From Pontibacter akesuensis (GTDB lineage Bacteria > Bacteroidota > Bacteroidia > Cytophagales > Hymenobacteraceae): 64,000 nucleotides of DNA. How positions within the stretch are numbered: position 1 is the stretch's first letter; each line of letters opens with the position of its first letter. This document shows, one piece after another, positions 57,901 through 64,000 of this stretch. The notes under the pieces were generated by a model. That model was not told where the DNA came from and did no database searches. It saw nothing but the letters and a program-made list of their open reading frames with translations. The translations under genes were made by a program, and so were the position numbers. Location: assembly GCF_001611675.1 (NCBI RefSeq), contig NZ_CP014766.1:1364001-1428000 (forward strand), read 5' to 3'.

Positions 57901-58152
57901 CGGATAGTAGCCGATCAGGCTGGTGATGCGTTTCAGTTCCTTCTCTGCGTAGATAGCCGCGTTCTGGGCTTCTTCCTGGCCGCCCTGGTTAAAGTACACG
58001 TTAAAGTTCTGGGTGCTGTAGAGTTTCCAGTCGAAGTTCTTGTACTGGATGCGGCTCTTCCCGAAAACATCGCGGTTTGGCTGCGCCTGCACGGCAAGGG
58101 CTGCCAAAAGGCAAGGTATAAACAGAGTGAGTAATCTGATATGGAAACGCAT
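54952..58152 (-). CDS. Large exported fusion: peptidase-like domain, PD40 propeller, Omp85-like barrel
   Basis: A 1066-residue protein with a signal peptide (about 1-23). The N-terminal part (about 25-290) resembles gluzincin peptidases (DWFISGAAAYTAEGWS) but I find no HExxH. WD40-like PD40 (TolB-type) repeats follow at about 300-610 (YVKNDNGIYKIFVKEV, YLSEESGIRSIYRYDL), then a charged Gln/Ala-rich segment, and from about 690 a beta-barrel like the Omp85/surface antigen D15 family ending KFYITLGYDF with a C-terminal Phe. It is probably an outer-membrane barrel with periplasmic domains. Only 4 bp separate it from the FAD oxidoreductase gene. Confidence 0.82.
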   Translation of the reverse strand: MRFHIRLLTLFIPCLLAALAVQAQPNRDVFGKSRIQYKNFDWKLYSTQNFNVYFNQGGQEEAQNAAIYAEKELKRITSLIGYYPYSKVTLILYNTPTDLLQSNIGLNNDQYQTGGETLFLKNKIELAFGGTHTQFKRDLSYRLTELLMNDMMYGGSLKEALQSSYLLRLPDWFISGAAAYTAEGWSIRMDSYMRDMLLDQDKARPEKVFLKSPELTGQSVWNYIAERYGYTAIQNILNLTRITRDVEIGITSSLNIPYKRFLQDWYNYYVQINTSADSPLVQLPDGAKLFKKNKEGHYYGKPVLNPNGTLLAYVKNDNGIYKIFVKEVRTKKEYTVWRAGYKNLDQQLDFSVPVLAWRSNSELGFIEARRGEMTLRQIDARDRYSFIPFYENLTTPAVTLDEFDYVNAMDYSEDGQTIAVSAVRRGQVDLYLLRANGRLQRQLTNDIFDDVDPVFLQNNGGIAFSSNRWIDSTATTATPGFNSIVNNYDIFLLQQEGPDNNVRQLTSSIASEVKPRPTPDGNLVYLSEESGIRSIYRYDLSTGTSTPVTNFVQNIEQYDYAPAANVLAMVASDEGNMFVYLLPDYQPSSLSELPKTSRQIILETRARTTQAAAAAAANRRKLLEQEKQNSVRQEGEINIDNYEFDERTQQAQQSKRNSAPIRRASVGSSSIDLLGPLDYDLRFSVQEIITSVDADPLLGFGILAGVKMSDLFENHQISGTAFMRTDFETNNFFAEYMNLTHRVDIGVQFERGTLVGSLVNAPGSVVSFTKNELTPVLKYPLSHSTSLHLKPKFASNRFTFRNDFSVPDTVESFWGGNAELVYDNSVVTGVNQREGTRMKVGFLSMKGFDGSQGNFSKFYVDFRHYLKIHRQIILATHVGYGSFFGNSAKKFLIGGMDNWLLADEDEGAELNDVQINSPADLFFLEYITPLRGFNYNVRSGSRYLLANAELRIPIVQYLYNGPVASGFFRNLQFTAFADAGSAYSGANPFTGDNSINTRIVGGSNGPLDRDPFDITVINYRNPFLVGYGVGARTTLLGVYGKLDVAWGEEEESRVGPKFYITLGYDF

Positions 58153-58156
58153 GCGC

Positions 58157-59245
58157 TTAGGGTTGCTTGTCTTGTTCTTTTATGTAGTCGTAATATAACG
58201 ATAAATATCTGGAAATATGTACATCCGGCATTACCTCAGTACCGCTTTCCAGTGCCGCTGCGAAGTGCTGCGCCAGGTACGGCGCCATCAACACGCCCTT
58301 TGATCCCATGCCGTTGAACACGCTTAGCTGGGGGTGCTGCGGGTGCCTTCCGGCCAACGGTTTCCTGTCGCGGACGGCCGGCCGGATACCTGCCCAATGA
58401 TGTAACACCTGATATGGCTTAGAAGTTATCTGGCTGAACCGCTCCGTCAGTTCCTGCTGCCCATCGGGGGTAGGCTCTTCGTCGGGTTGGCGCCAGTTGT
58501 AGGTAGCCCCCACCTTAAAGCGGCCTCCTCCTACGGGAACAACGTAAACTCCTTTGTTATAGATGCATTCCGGGTCTAAATTCTGCGCCTCCACCTCCAG
58601 CACTTCGCCTTTGGTGGGCTGAATGGGCAGCCATTTGAAGTAAGGGTTCTGCAGCACCTGAAATCCCTCGCAGAAGATCAGGTGCGCGGCCTCCACCTTT
58701 TTATAAGTCACGCCGCCCTCGGTCAGCTCCAGTTTCTCCATTTCGAAGCGCTCCGGCAGCAGCAGGCCCTGCCCCTGCAGTTCCTGGGTCAGCAGGTCCA
58801 GCATCTCGGCCACGCGCAGGTTGCCGCCGTGCCCGATCATAATGCCGCCGTTCGGGTCGTTTATACTTTCCTGGTTTATACTTTGGGTATGCGTGGCCAG
58901 GATGTAGGCGCCCCACTCGCCGCCGCCGCTTTTGGCCATCCAGGTGTTTTGCTCTTCAATGGAGGAGAATATTTTATAGATGGGTTTGTGGGTGAACAGC
59001 TCCTGCCCGAAATGCGCCTCTAACTCGTCATAGAACGCGTCGGCGGCAGGCACAAAGGTATCGGCCAGCCAGGACTTGGCGAAGCGCTTGCCGGCAATCG
59101 GGTTAAGCAAACCGGCTGCCACGCGCGAGGCGCCGGTGGCACGGGGCTCATCGATAACCAATACTTTGTGGCCGCGCTTGCGTAAGGTATAACTCAAAAT
59201 TGCACCGGCCAGACCGTGCCCCACAACTATAAAATCGTATTTCAT
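58157..59245 (-). CDS. FAD-dependent oxidoreductase, DAO family
   Basis: A 362-residue flavoprotein of the D-amino-acid oxidase/glycine oxidase superfamily. The N-terminal Rossmann motif GHGLAGAILSYTLRKRGHKVLVID shows GxGxxG and the terminal acidic residue. The C-terminal HHWAGIRPAVRDRKPLAGRHP and NGMGSKGVLMAPYLAQHF segments close the FAD site. The substrate is unknown; MnmC-like, ThiO-like and sarcosine oxidase-like relatives exist. The segment QSINQESIND at about residues 123-132 is encoded by two tandem copies of AAAGTATAAAC. I took the ATG at 59245; a TTG precedes it directly. Confidence 0.85.
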   Translation of the reverse strand: MKYDFIVVGHGLAGAILSYTLRKRGHKVLVIDEPRATGASRVAAGLLNPIAGKRFAKSWLADTFVPAADAFYDELEAHFGQELFTHKPIYKIFSSIEEQNTWMAKSGGGEWGAYILATHTQSINQESINDPNGGIMIGHGGNLRVAEMLDLLTQELQGQGLLLPERFEMEKLELTEGGVTYKKVEAAHLIFCEGFQVLQNPYFKWLPIQPTKGEVLEVEAQNLDPECIYNKGVYVVPVGGGRFKVGATYNWRQPDEEPTPDGQQELTERFSQITSKPYQVLHHWAGIRPAVRDRKPLAGRHPQHPQLSVFNGMGSKGVLMAPYLAQHFAAALESGTEVMPDVHISRYLSLYYDYIKEQDKQP

Positions 59246-59328
59246 CAAGGCAAGTTACGAGATGTACCGCGTAAATTCTTAACTTACAGGCCGATTTTGT
59301 GCTTGCCGAATCAACAAGAGAGAACGCT

Positions 59329-59964
59329 ATGAAGGTAACCTGCCTTACATTTAATCCCTTCCAGGAGAACACGTACCTGCTGCACGACGACACCAACGAA
59401 TGCGTGGTAATAGACCCGGGCTGCTATGAAAAGGCCGAGCGCGAGCAGCTGAAAAAATTCATCGCTGACAATAACCTGAAGGTGGTGCGCCTGCTGAATA
59501 CCCACTGCCACATAGACCACGTGCTGGGCAACAAGTTTGTGGCGGATACCTACAACGTTGGCCTGGAGATACATGAAAAGGACGAGCAGGTGCTGCGCGC
59601 CGTGCCGACCTATGCCTCCAACTATGGCTTTCCGCAATATGATGAGGCACTGCCAACCGCCTACCTTAGCGAAGGCGATGCCGTGAAGTTCGGCAACACC
59701 ACACTGGATGTACTCTTTACACCGGGCCACGCACCGGGCCATGTGGTGTTTTACAACGGGCCGGAGAAAGTATGCATCGGGGGCGATGTGCTGTTCCGCA
59801 CCAGCATCGGCCGCACCGACCTGCCTGGCGGCGACTTCGACACGCTGATCCGAAGTATAAAAGAGAAAATGTTTGCCTTGCCCGATGATGTAACCGTATA
59901 CCCTGGCCACGGCCCCGAAACCACCATCGGCTACGAGAAAAAACACAACCCTTTCCTACAGTAA
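59329..59964 (+). CDS. MBL-fold metallo-hydrolase, glyoxalase II-like
   Basis: A 211-residue cytosolic hydrolase. The zinc motif THCHIDH (about residue 57), the GHAPGHVVF His motif, the GGDVLFRTSIGRTDLPGGD Asp motif and the C-terminal VYPGHGPETTIGYEK are complete. Relatives include hydroxyacylglutathione hydrolase and persulfide dioxygenase; without the substrate-binding C-terminal domain of GloB the true substrate is uncertain. The ATG at 59329 begins the first strand; an in-frame TTG lies 10 codons upstream. Confidence 0.9.
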   Translation: MKVTCLTFNPFQENTYLLHDDTNECVVIDPGCYEKAEREQLKKFIADNNLKVVRLLNTHCHIDHVLGNKFVADTYNVGLEIHEKDEQVLRAVPTYASNYGFPQYDEALPTAYLSEGDAVKFGNTTLDVLFTPGHAPGHVVFYNGPEKVCIGGDVLFRTSIGRTDLPGGDFDTLIRSIKEKMFALPDDVTVYPGHGPETTIGYEKKHNPFLQ

Positions 59965-59985
59965 CCCGGCTGCCGCACCCACTGC

Positions 59986-60693
59986 ATGAAGAAACACATT
60001 CCTAACGCCATCACGTGCCTGAACCTGCTTGCCGGGTGCATCGGGCTATACTTTGCTTTTAAGGGAGAACTGGTTTATACCGCGTACCTGATCGGTATTG
60101 CCGCCGTACTAGATTTCCTGGATGGCATGGTGGCTCGCCTGATGCACGCCTACTCTGAGATCGGGAAGCAACTGGACTCGCTGGCAGACATGGTATCGTT
60201 CGGGGTAGTGCCGGGCACAATCATGTTTATGCTGCTGCAGCGCCTGGAGTCTCCTTTTTTAGGAATACCGGCGGATATTGTTCCGTTCTTCGGCTTCCTG
60301 ATCACGATTTTCTCGGCTTTGCGCCTGGCTAAGTTTAACATCGACACCCGCCAATCGGAGCAGTTCATCGGCCTGCCCACACCAGCCTGCACCCTGTTCG
60401 TGGCCTCGCTGCCACTTATCCTGGAGACAGGTGATTTGATCATGTTCGAGATCATACTCAACCAGGCCGTGCTGCTTATACTTACCGTGGCACTGTCGTT
60501 CCTGCTGGTGGCTGAGCTGCCGCTATTTGCGCTCAAGTTCAAGCATTTTGGGTGGCAGGGCAATTCAATCCGCTTTATTTTCCTGGGCCTTTCGGTTATC
60601 TTGGTAGCGATGCTTAAATTTGCGGCGATACCACTGATCATTGTGCTCTACATACTTTTGTCTATCATCAAAAAAACATCCCATACATCATGA
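59986..60693 (+). CDS. pssA: CDP-diacylglycerol--serine O-phosphatidyltransferase
   Basis: PssA, 235 residues, makes phosphatidylserine, the precursor of phosphatidylethanolamine. The CDP-alcohol phosphotransferase motif is complete: DFLDGMVARLMHAYSEIGKQ continuing to LDSLAD (about residues 44-70), with the paired Asp and Arg residues. About seven transmembrane helices follow, and the SFGVVPG segment typical of type II PssA is present. Its stop overlaps the purS start by 4 bp (ATGA), so the two are co-translated, though metabolically unrelated. Confidence 0.94.
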   Translation: MKKHIPNAITCLNLLAGCIGLYFAFKGELVYTAYLIGIAAVLDFLDGMVARLMHAYSEIGKQLDSLADMVSFGVVPGTIMFMLLQRLESPFLGIPADIVPFFGFLITIFSALRLAKFNIDTRQSEQFIGLPTPACTLFVASLPLILETGDLIMFEIILNQAVLLILTVALSFLLVAELPLFALKFKHFGWQGNSIRFIFLGLSVILVAMLKFAAIPLIIVLYILLSIIKKTSHTS

Positions 60694-60941
60694 AATTTGT
60701 TGCTGAAATTGACGTAATGCCCCGCCCGGAATTGTTGGACCCGCAAGGAAAAGCCGTGCTGCTGGGCCTGGAGCACCTTGGTTTGGACCAGGTAGACGAT
60801 GTGCGCATCGGAAAGCACATTACCCTGAACCTGGAGGCCGAGACGGAGGAAATAGCGCGTGAGAAGGTGGAGAAAGCCTGCAACAAACTGCTGGCCAACC
60901 TGATTATGGAGTCGTTTACGTATGAGCTGAAGCAGGCATAA
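60690..60941 (+). CDS. purS: Phosphoribosylformylglycinamidine synthase subunit PurS
   Basis: PurS, 83 residues, is the small structural partner that joins PurQ to PurL in the split FGAM synthase. KFVAEIDVMPRPELLDPQGKAV opens the fold, and the middle VDDVRIGKHITLNLEAE matches the family; the C-terminal helix is EKACNKLLANLIMESF. The presence of purS with purQ shows the organism uses the three-subunit enzyme. Confidence 0.94.
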   Translation: MKFVAEIDVMPRPELLDPQGKAVLLGLEHLGLDQVDDVRIGKHITLNLEAETEEIAREKVEKACNKLLANLIMESFTYELKQA

Positions 60942-61056
60942 AAACCCGCTGTTATACAATATTTTAGCTTTATCTTTGTTAAGCTAAAAGGATGCTGCCT
61001 GCTACACCTGTGCAAACCTGGTGCGGCAGGCAGTTTTTCATTATCTATACTTGCTT

Positions 61057-64000
61057 ATGATGTGGCCCAGGCAATTGGTTTATACTTGCGCGCTGTTTCT
61101 GTTGAGTCTCCCCTTTACAGCCGCACACGCACAAACCAACCCTCCCACCCCACCCCAAAGCACTTCCTTTCCTGCTTCCACTTCGGTACTAAGCTCTGGT
61201 GAGTGGTATAAACTGGCCGTTACGCAAAGCGGAATTCACAAAATTGATAGGGCTGTTTTGCAGGCGCTGGGCGTCAGCATCCAAAGTATAGATCCTAAAA
61301 AAGTACAGCTGTTTGGCAATGGCGGCGGTATGCTTCCTCAGCCTAACAGCGCACCACGCCCCGACGACCTGCAGGAAAATGCCATACTTGTTGCAGGAGA
61401 GGCCGACGGTAAATTTGATGATGGGGACTACGTACTCTTTTACGCCCAGGGCCCGCACACCTGGAAGTATGATGCAACAACGCAACAGTTCAGCCATACC
61501 TACAACGTTTACTCTGATACGGCCTTTTACTTTCTGCGCATTAACCACAGCACCGGCGCACGGATAGCAAAGCGCGAACAGGCTGCCGGTGCCACCCAAA
61601 CCATCAGCACCTACACCGAGCGGCAGTTTTATGAGAAGGACCTGAAGAACATGGTTTACTCGGGCCGGGAATGGTACGGCGAGGACTTCAGCTCCTTCCA
61701 GACAACGCGGGAGTTCTCTTTTCCGGTCTCTGATGCCGTGGCAGGCACTGCGGTGAAACTCACGGCGGCACTCATGGCCAACTCCGCCGCCAGCTCTTCC
61801 TTTGCAGTCAGTCTGAACGGGCAGCCGCTCGGCACGCAAACCATTTCCGGCAGGGGCAGCGGTGAATACCATCCGGAGGGCGTTAACAGCATCAGGACTT
61901 ATACTCTAAATCAGCAGCAGTTAGGAACCGGTAACGCGTATAAAGTCAGTCTCGCTTTTAGCCCGAGTGGCGGCGCCACGGCCATTGGGTATCTCGATTA
62001 CCTGGAGTTGCAGTACGAGCGGCAACTGAAGCTTTACGGGGAGCAAACAGCCTTTCGCGCACCACAAAGTATAAACCAGCCGGTCAGCAGCTTTGCCCTT
62101 GCCGGCCTGCCCGCCCAGGCCCAGGTTTGGGACGTGACCAACCCGCTGCAACCCGTGGCGCAGCAGCATAGCAGCGGCCGTTTCAGCGCGCCCACGGAGG
62201 TGCTGCGCGAGTTTGTGGCCTTTCAGAACATCAGCACCAAACCCATCCCTGCGGGGAAAGTAACAAACCAGAATCTGCACGGCATCAGCGGCAGCACCGA
62301 CTTTGTAATTGTCACCCATCCCGGCTTTCTACAGGAGGCAAAACGACTGGCGGCACACCGGGCGCAGCACAGCAGCCTAAACGTGCAGGTAGTTACCACC
62401 ACACAAGTATACAACGAGTTCTCGTCGGGCGCCCAGGATGTGACGGCTATCCGGGACTTTATGCGGATGCTCTACACCCGCAGCAGCAAGCCCGAGGGAG
62501 AAGTACTATACCTGTTGCTTTTTGGGGATGCCTCCTATGATTATAAAAACCGTCTGCGCACTCAAAACACCAATTTCGTTCCGGTCTACGAGTCCCGGGA
62601 ATCGCTGCACCCGATCAACAGCTACAGCTCCGAAGATTATTATGGCTTTCTGGATGAGGACGAGGGCGAGTGGGCCGAGAACAGTCGGGGCGATCACCTG
62701 CTGGACATTGGCATCGGCAGGTTACCGGCAAAGTCAACCGCAGAGGCCGCCATACTTGTCGATAAGATCATCGCATACGACAGCCCCAGCCACCTCGGCA
62801 GTTGGCGCAGTAAAATTACTTTCGTGTCGGATGACGGCGACGGGAACGAGCACCAGCAGGACGCGGAGTTTCTGGCCAACTATGTGCAGGACAACTTCCC
62901 CAAGTATAACCTGAACAAAGTATACCTTGATCTTTTTGAGCAGATTGCCACTGCCAGCGGACAACGCGCCCCCGCCGCCAATGCCGCCATCGACCAGGCA
63001 GTAGAGCAGGGTTCGCTCATCATTAACTATACCGGCCATGGCCGGGAAATTGATCTGGCCGCCGAGCAGGTCCTGACGCTGCCCCAGATCAGCAACTGGC
63101 AAAACAAGAACAACCTTACCTTCCTGCTTACCGCCACCTGCGAGTTTGGCCGTTACGACGATCCCGCCCGTCCCTCCGGGGCCGAGCTGGCGCTGCTGCA
63201 CAACAAGGGTGGCGCCATCGGCCTGCTCACAACCACACGCCCTGTGTACTCCAACGGCAACCGTGTGCTGAACCGCAACTTCTTCAAAAGCGCCTTCACT
63301 CCCATCAACGGACGCATGCCGCGCCTGGGCGATGTGGTGATGCAGACCAAGAACAACAGCATCAACGAAAATACGAGCGGCTCCAGGGGCGTGAACAACC
63401 GCAATTTCTCCCTGCTCTGCGATCCGTCACTGCAATTGGCTTACCCCGCGCTGGAGGCGAAGATTACAAGTATAAATGGCCGTCAGGCTGCCGCCGATAC
63501 GTTGAGTGCCCTCCAAAAAGTAGTATTGCAGGGGCAGGTGCAGGATATGAATGGAAGTATAGCACAGGATTTTAATGGTGAAGTGCACCTGAAAGTATAC
63601 GAGAAGCCAACTACGCGTTATACTCTGGGTGATGAACAGGGGCAGCCGGTGCCCGTACAGGTTCGGGAGAATGTGATCTATGATGGCAAGGCTTCTATAA
63701 AAAGTGGCCTTTTCGAAGCGACCTTCGTGGTGCCCAAAGATATTTCGTATACCTATGGCCATGGCAAGATCAGCTTGTATGCCAGGAGCGGCACGCAGGA
63801 TGCACTGGGCGTCGACAAAGGCGTTATCATAGGAGGTACAGCACCAAATGCTGCCGCGGATACGACGCCTCCTACGGTGCAGCTTTTTATGGATGATGCC
63901 TCTTTCAAACCCGGCGGCATCACAGGTAAAACAACCACGCTCCTGGCCAGGCTTTTCGACGAAAACGGCATCAACACCACCGGCACAGGCATCGGTCACG
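61057..64000 (+). CDS. porU: Type IX secretion sortase PorU (partial, 3' end outside the window)
   Basis: The first 981 residues of PorU, open to the right edge. The signal peptide is about 1-25. LSSGEWYKLAVTQSGIHKID opens the conserved N-terminal domain. The gingipain-like C25 catalytic pair is visible: His661 in NYTGHGREIDL and Cys695 in LLTATCEFGRYDDP, close to the position of the known Porphyromonas PorU nucleophile. The enzyme cleaves the C-terminal signal of T9SS cargo and attaches it to anionic lipopolysaccharide. DENGINTTGTGIGH near the edge belongs to the C-terminal repeats. In related genomes porV often follows; that lies beyond the window. Two AAGTATA words overlap the start region (61046, 61081). 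Confidence 0.95.
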   Translation, partial: MMWPRQLVYTCALFLLSLPFTAAHAQTNPPTPPQSTSFPASTSVLSSGEWYKLAVTQSGIHKIDRAVLQALGVSIQSIDPKKVQLFGNGGGMLPQPNSAPRPDDLQENAILVAGEADGKFDDGDYVLFYAQGPHTWKYDATTQQFSHTYNVYSDTAFYFLRINHSTGARIAKREQAAGATQTISTYTERQFYEKDLKNMVYSGREWYGEDFSSFQTTREFSFPVSDAVAGTAVKLTAALMANSAASSSFAVSLNGQPLGTQTISGRGSGEYHPEGVNSIRTYTLNQQQLGTGNAYKVSLAFSPSGGATAIGYLDYLELQYERQLKLYGEQTAFRAPQSINQPVSSFALAGLPAQAQVWDVTNPLQPVAQQHSSGRFSAPTEVLREFVAFQNISTKPIPAGKVTNQNLHGISGSTDFVIVTHPGFLQEAKRLAAHRAQHSSLNVQVVTTTQVYNEFSSGAQDVTAIRDFMRMLYTRSSKPEGEVLYLLLFGDASYDYKNRLRTQNTNFVPVYESRESLHPINSYSSEDYYGFLDEDEGEWAENSRGDHLLDIGIGRLPAKSTAEAAILVDKIIAYDSPSHLGSWRSKITFVSDDGDGNEHQQDAEFLANYVQDNFPKYNLNKVYLDLFEQIATASGQRAPAANAAIDQAVEQGSLIINYTGHGREIDLAAEQVLTLPQISNWQNKNNLTFLLTATCEFGRYDDPARPSGAELALLHNKGGAIGLLTTTRPVYSNGNRVLNRNFFKSAFTPINGRMPRLGDVVMQTKNNSINENTSGSRGVNNRNFSLLCDPSLQLAYPALEAKITSINGRQAAADTLSALQKVVLQGQVQDMNGSIAQDFNGEVHLKVYEKPTTRYTLGDEQGQPVPVQVRENVIYDGKASIKSGLFEATFVVPKDISYTYGHGKISLYARSGTQDALGVDKGVIIGGTAPNAAADTTPPTVQLFMDDASFKPGGITGKTTTLLARLFDENGINTTGTGIGH

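Larger units (their letters stand above)
1254..63599. repeat. Dispersed highly iterated word AAGTATAA / TTATACTT
   Basis: A short word is scattered through the whole window on both strands. By hand count the 7-mer AAGTATA occurs about 49 times on the plus strand and about 33 times as TATACTT; the 8-mer AAGTATAA occurs about 50 times in total. With about 52% GC the expectation is about 6 and 1.5. The preceding base is most often C, A or G, and the following base is often A or C. A variant ending in G (AAGTATG/CATACTT) adds roughly 40 copies. Copies lie inside genes in all three frames and in intergenic hairpins. Examples: 9667, 9712, 18021, 18079, 23244, 23289, 37342, 45484, 58862, 58877, 62902, 63468. 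The count is seen in the sequence; the function is not known. Confidence 0.85.

Noticed and set aside
57262..58134. Plus-strand open frame (290 codons) opposite the PD40/Omp85-like gene
   Set aside because: It is rich in Val/His/Gln without a fold pattern. The minus frame has a signal peptide and repeats.
1254..63599. AAGTATAA as a promoter element
   Set aside because: It does not fit TAnnTTTG, occurs mostly inside genes in both orientations and at gene ends, and is not placed at a fixed distance from start codons.
1..64000. CRISPR arrays, rRNA and tRNA genes, insertion sequences or prophage
   Set aside because: I looked for regularly spaced repeats, cloverleaf-type sequences, transposase or integrase motifs and phage structural genes and saw none.

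Overview
The window reads as a chromosomal stretch from a member of the Bacteroidota, most likely the order Cytophagales and, by inference, the Hymenobacteraceae (Pontibacter-like). The evidence is the pair of type IX secretion system (T9SS) genes sprA and porU, a T9SS-sorted subtilase, many DUF families typical of the phylum, TAnnTTTG promoter elements in place of E. coli-type -10 boxes, and few Shine-Dalgarno sequences. It is housekeeping-rich. I see no prophage, insertion sequence, CRISPR array, rRNA or tRNA gene.

Layout. 1-9.7 kb: the end of a metallo-beta-lactamase-like gene, a DUF2238 membrane protein, a lipoprotein, two OmpA/glycine-zipper lipoproteins, accD, a class I aldolase, two tandem secreted amidohydrolases (one with its metal ligands lost) and a lipoprotein. 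9.9-18 kb: cysS, a membrane-anchored EEP-family hydrolase, then the rimP-nusA-infB operon behind a leader with a terminator-like hairpin. 18-28 kb: a repeat-rich intergenic region, DUF3078, mscL, a crotonase, a flippase, dut, a sugar nucleotidyltransferase, a TPR protein, a DUF4292 lipoprotein and an EnvC-like M23 protein. 28-45 kb: two tatA-type genes, gatA, an MltD-like transglycosylase, maeB, ruvA, sprA, gcvH, a VanZ-like gene and an M28 peptidase. 45-64 kb: a T9SS subtilase, a small DUF1871-like gene, an M57-like lipoprotein protease, yicC, purQ, a SulP transporter with a long leader, a serine hydrolase, a PD40/Omp85-like fusion, an FAD oxidoreductase, an MBL hydrolase, pssA, purS, and porU running off the right edge.

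How the genes work together. Much of the window serves the cell envelope: SprA exports T9SS cargo through the outer membrane, PorU processes the cargo's C-terminal signal at the cell surface, and the S8 protease is one likely cargo. MltD-like, EnvC-like, OmpA-like, MscL, flippase, Tat and PssA proteins act in the same compartments. The rest is central metabolism (AccD, aldolase, malic enzyme, GcvH, PurS/PurQ, Dut) and translation (CysS, GatA, RimP, NusA, IF2).

The strongest unexplained signal is a short DNA word, AAGTATAA and its complement TTATACTT. By hand count the 8-mer occurs about 50 times and its 7-mer core AAGTATA about 80 times in 64 kb, against about 1.5 and 6 expected from base composition. 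It lies in genes in all three reading frames and both orientations, and as inverted pairs around intergenic hairpins, including two long terminator stems. That is the pattern of DNA uptake sequences in Neisseria and Pasteurellaceae, and I propose it as a candidate uptake-like or other genome-wide recognition word.
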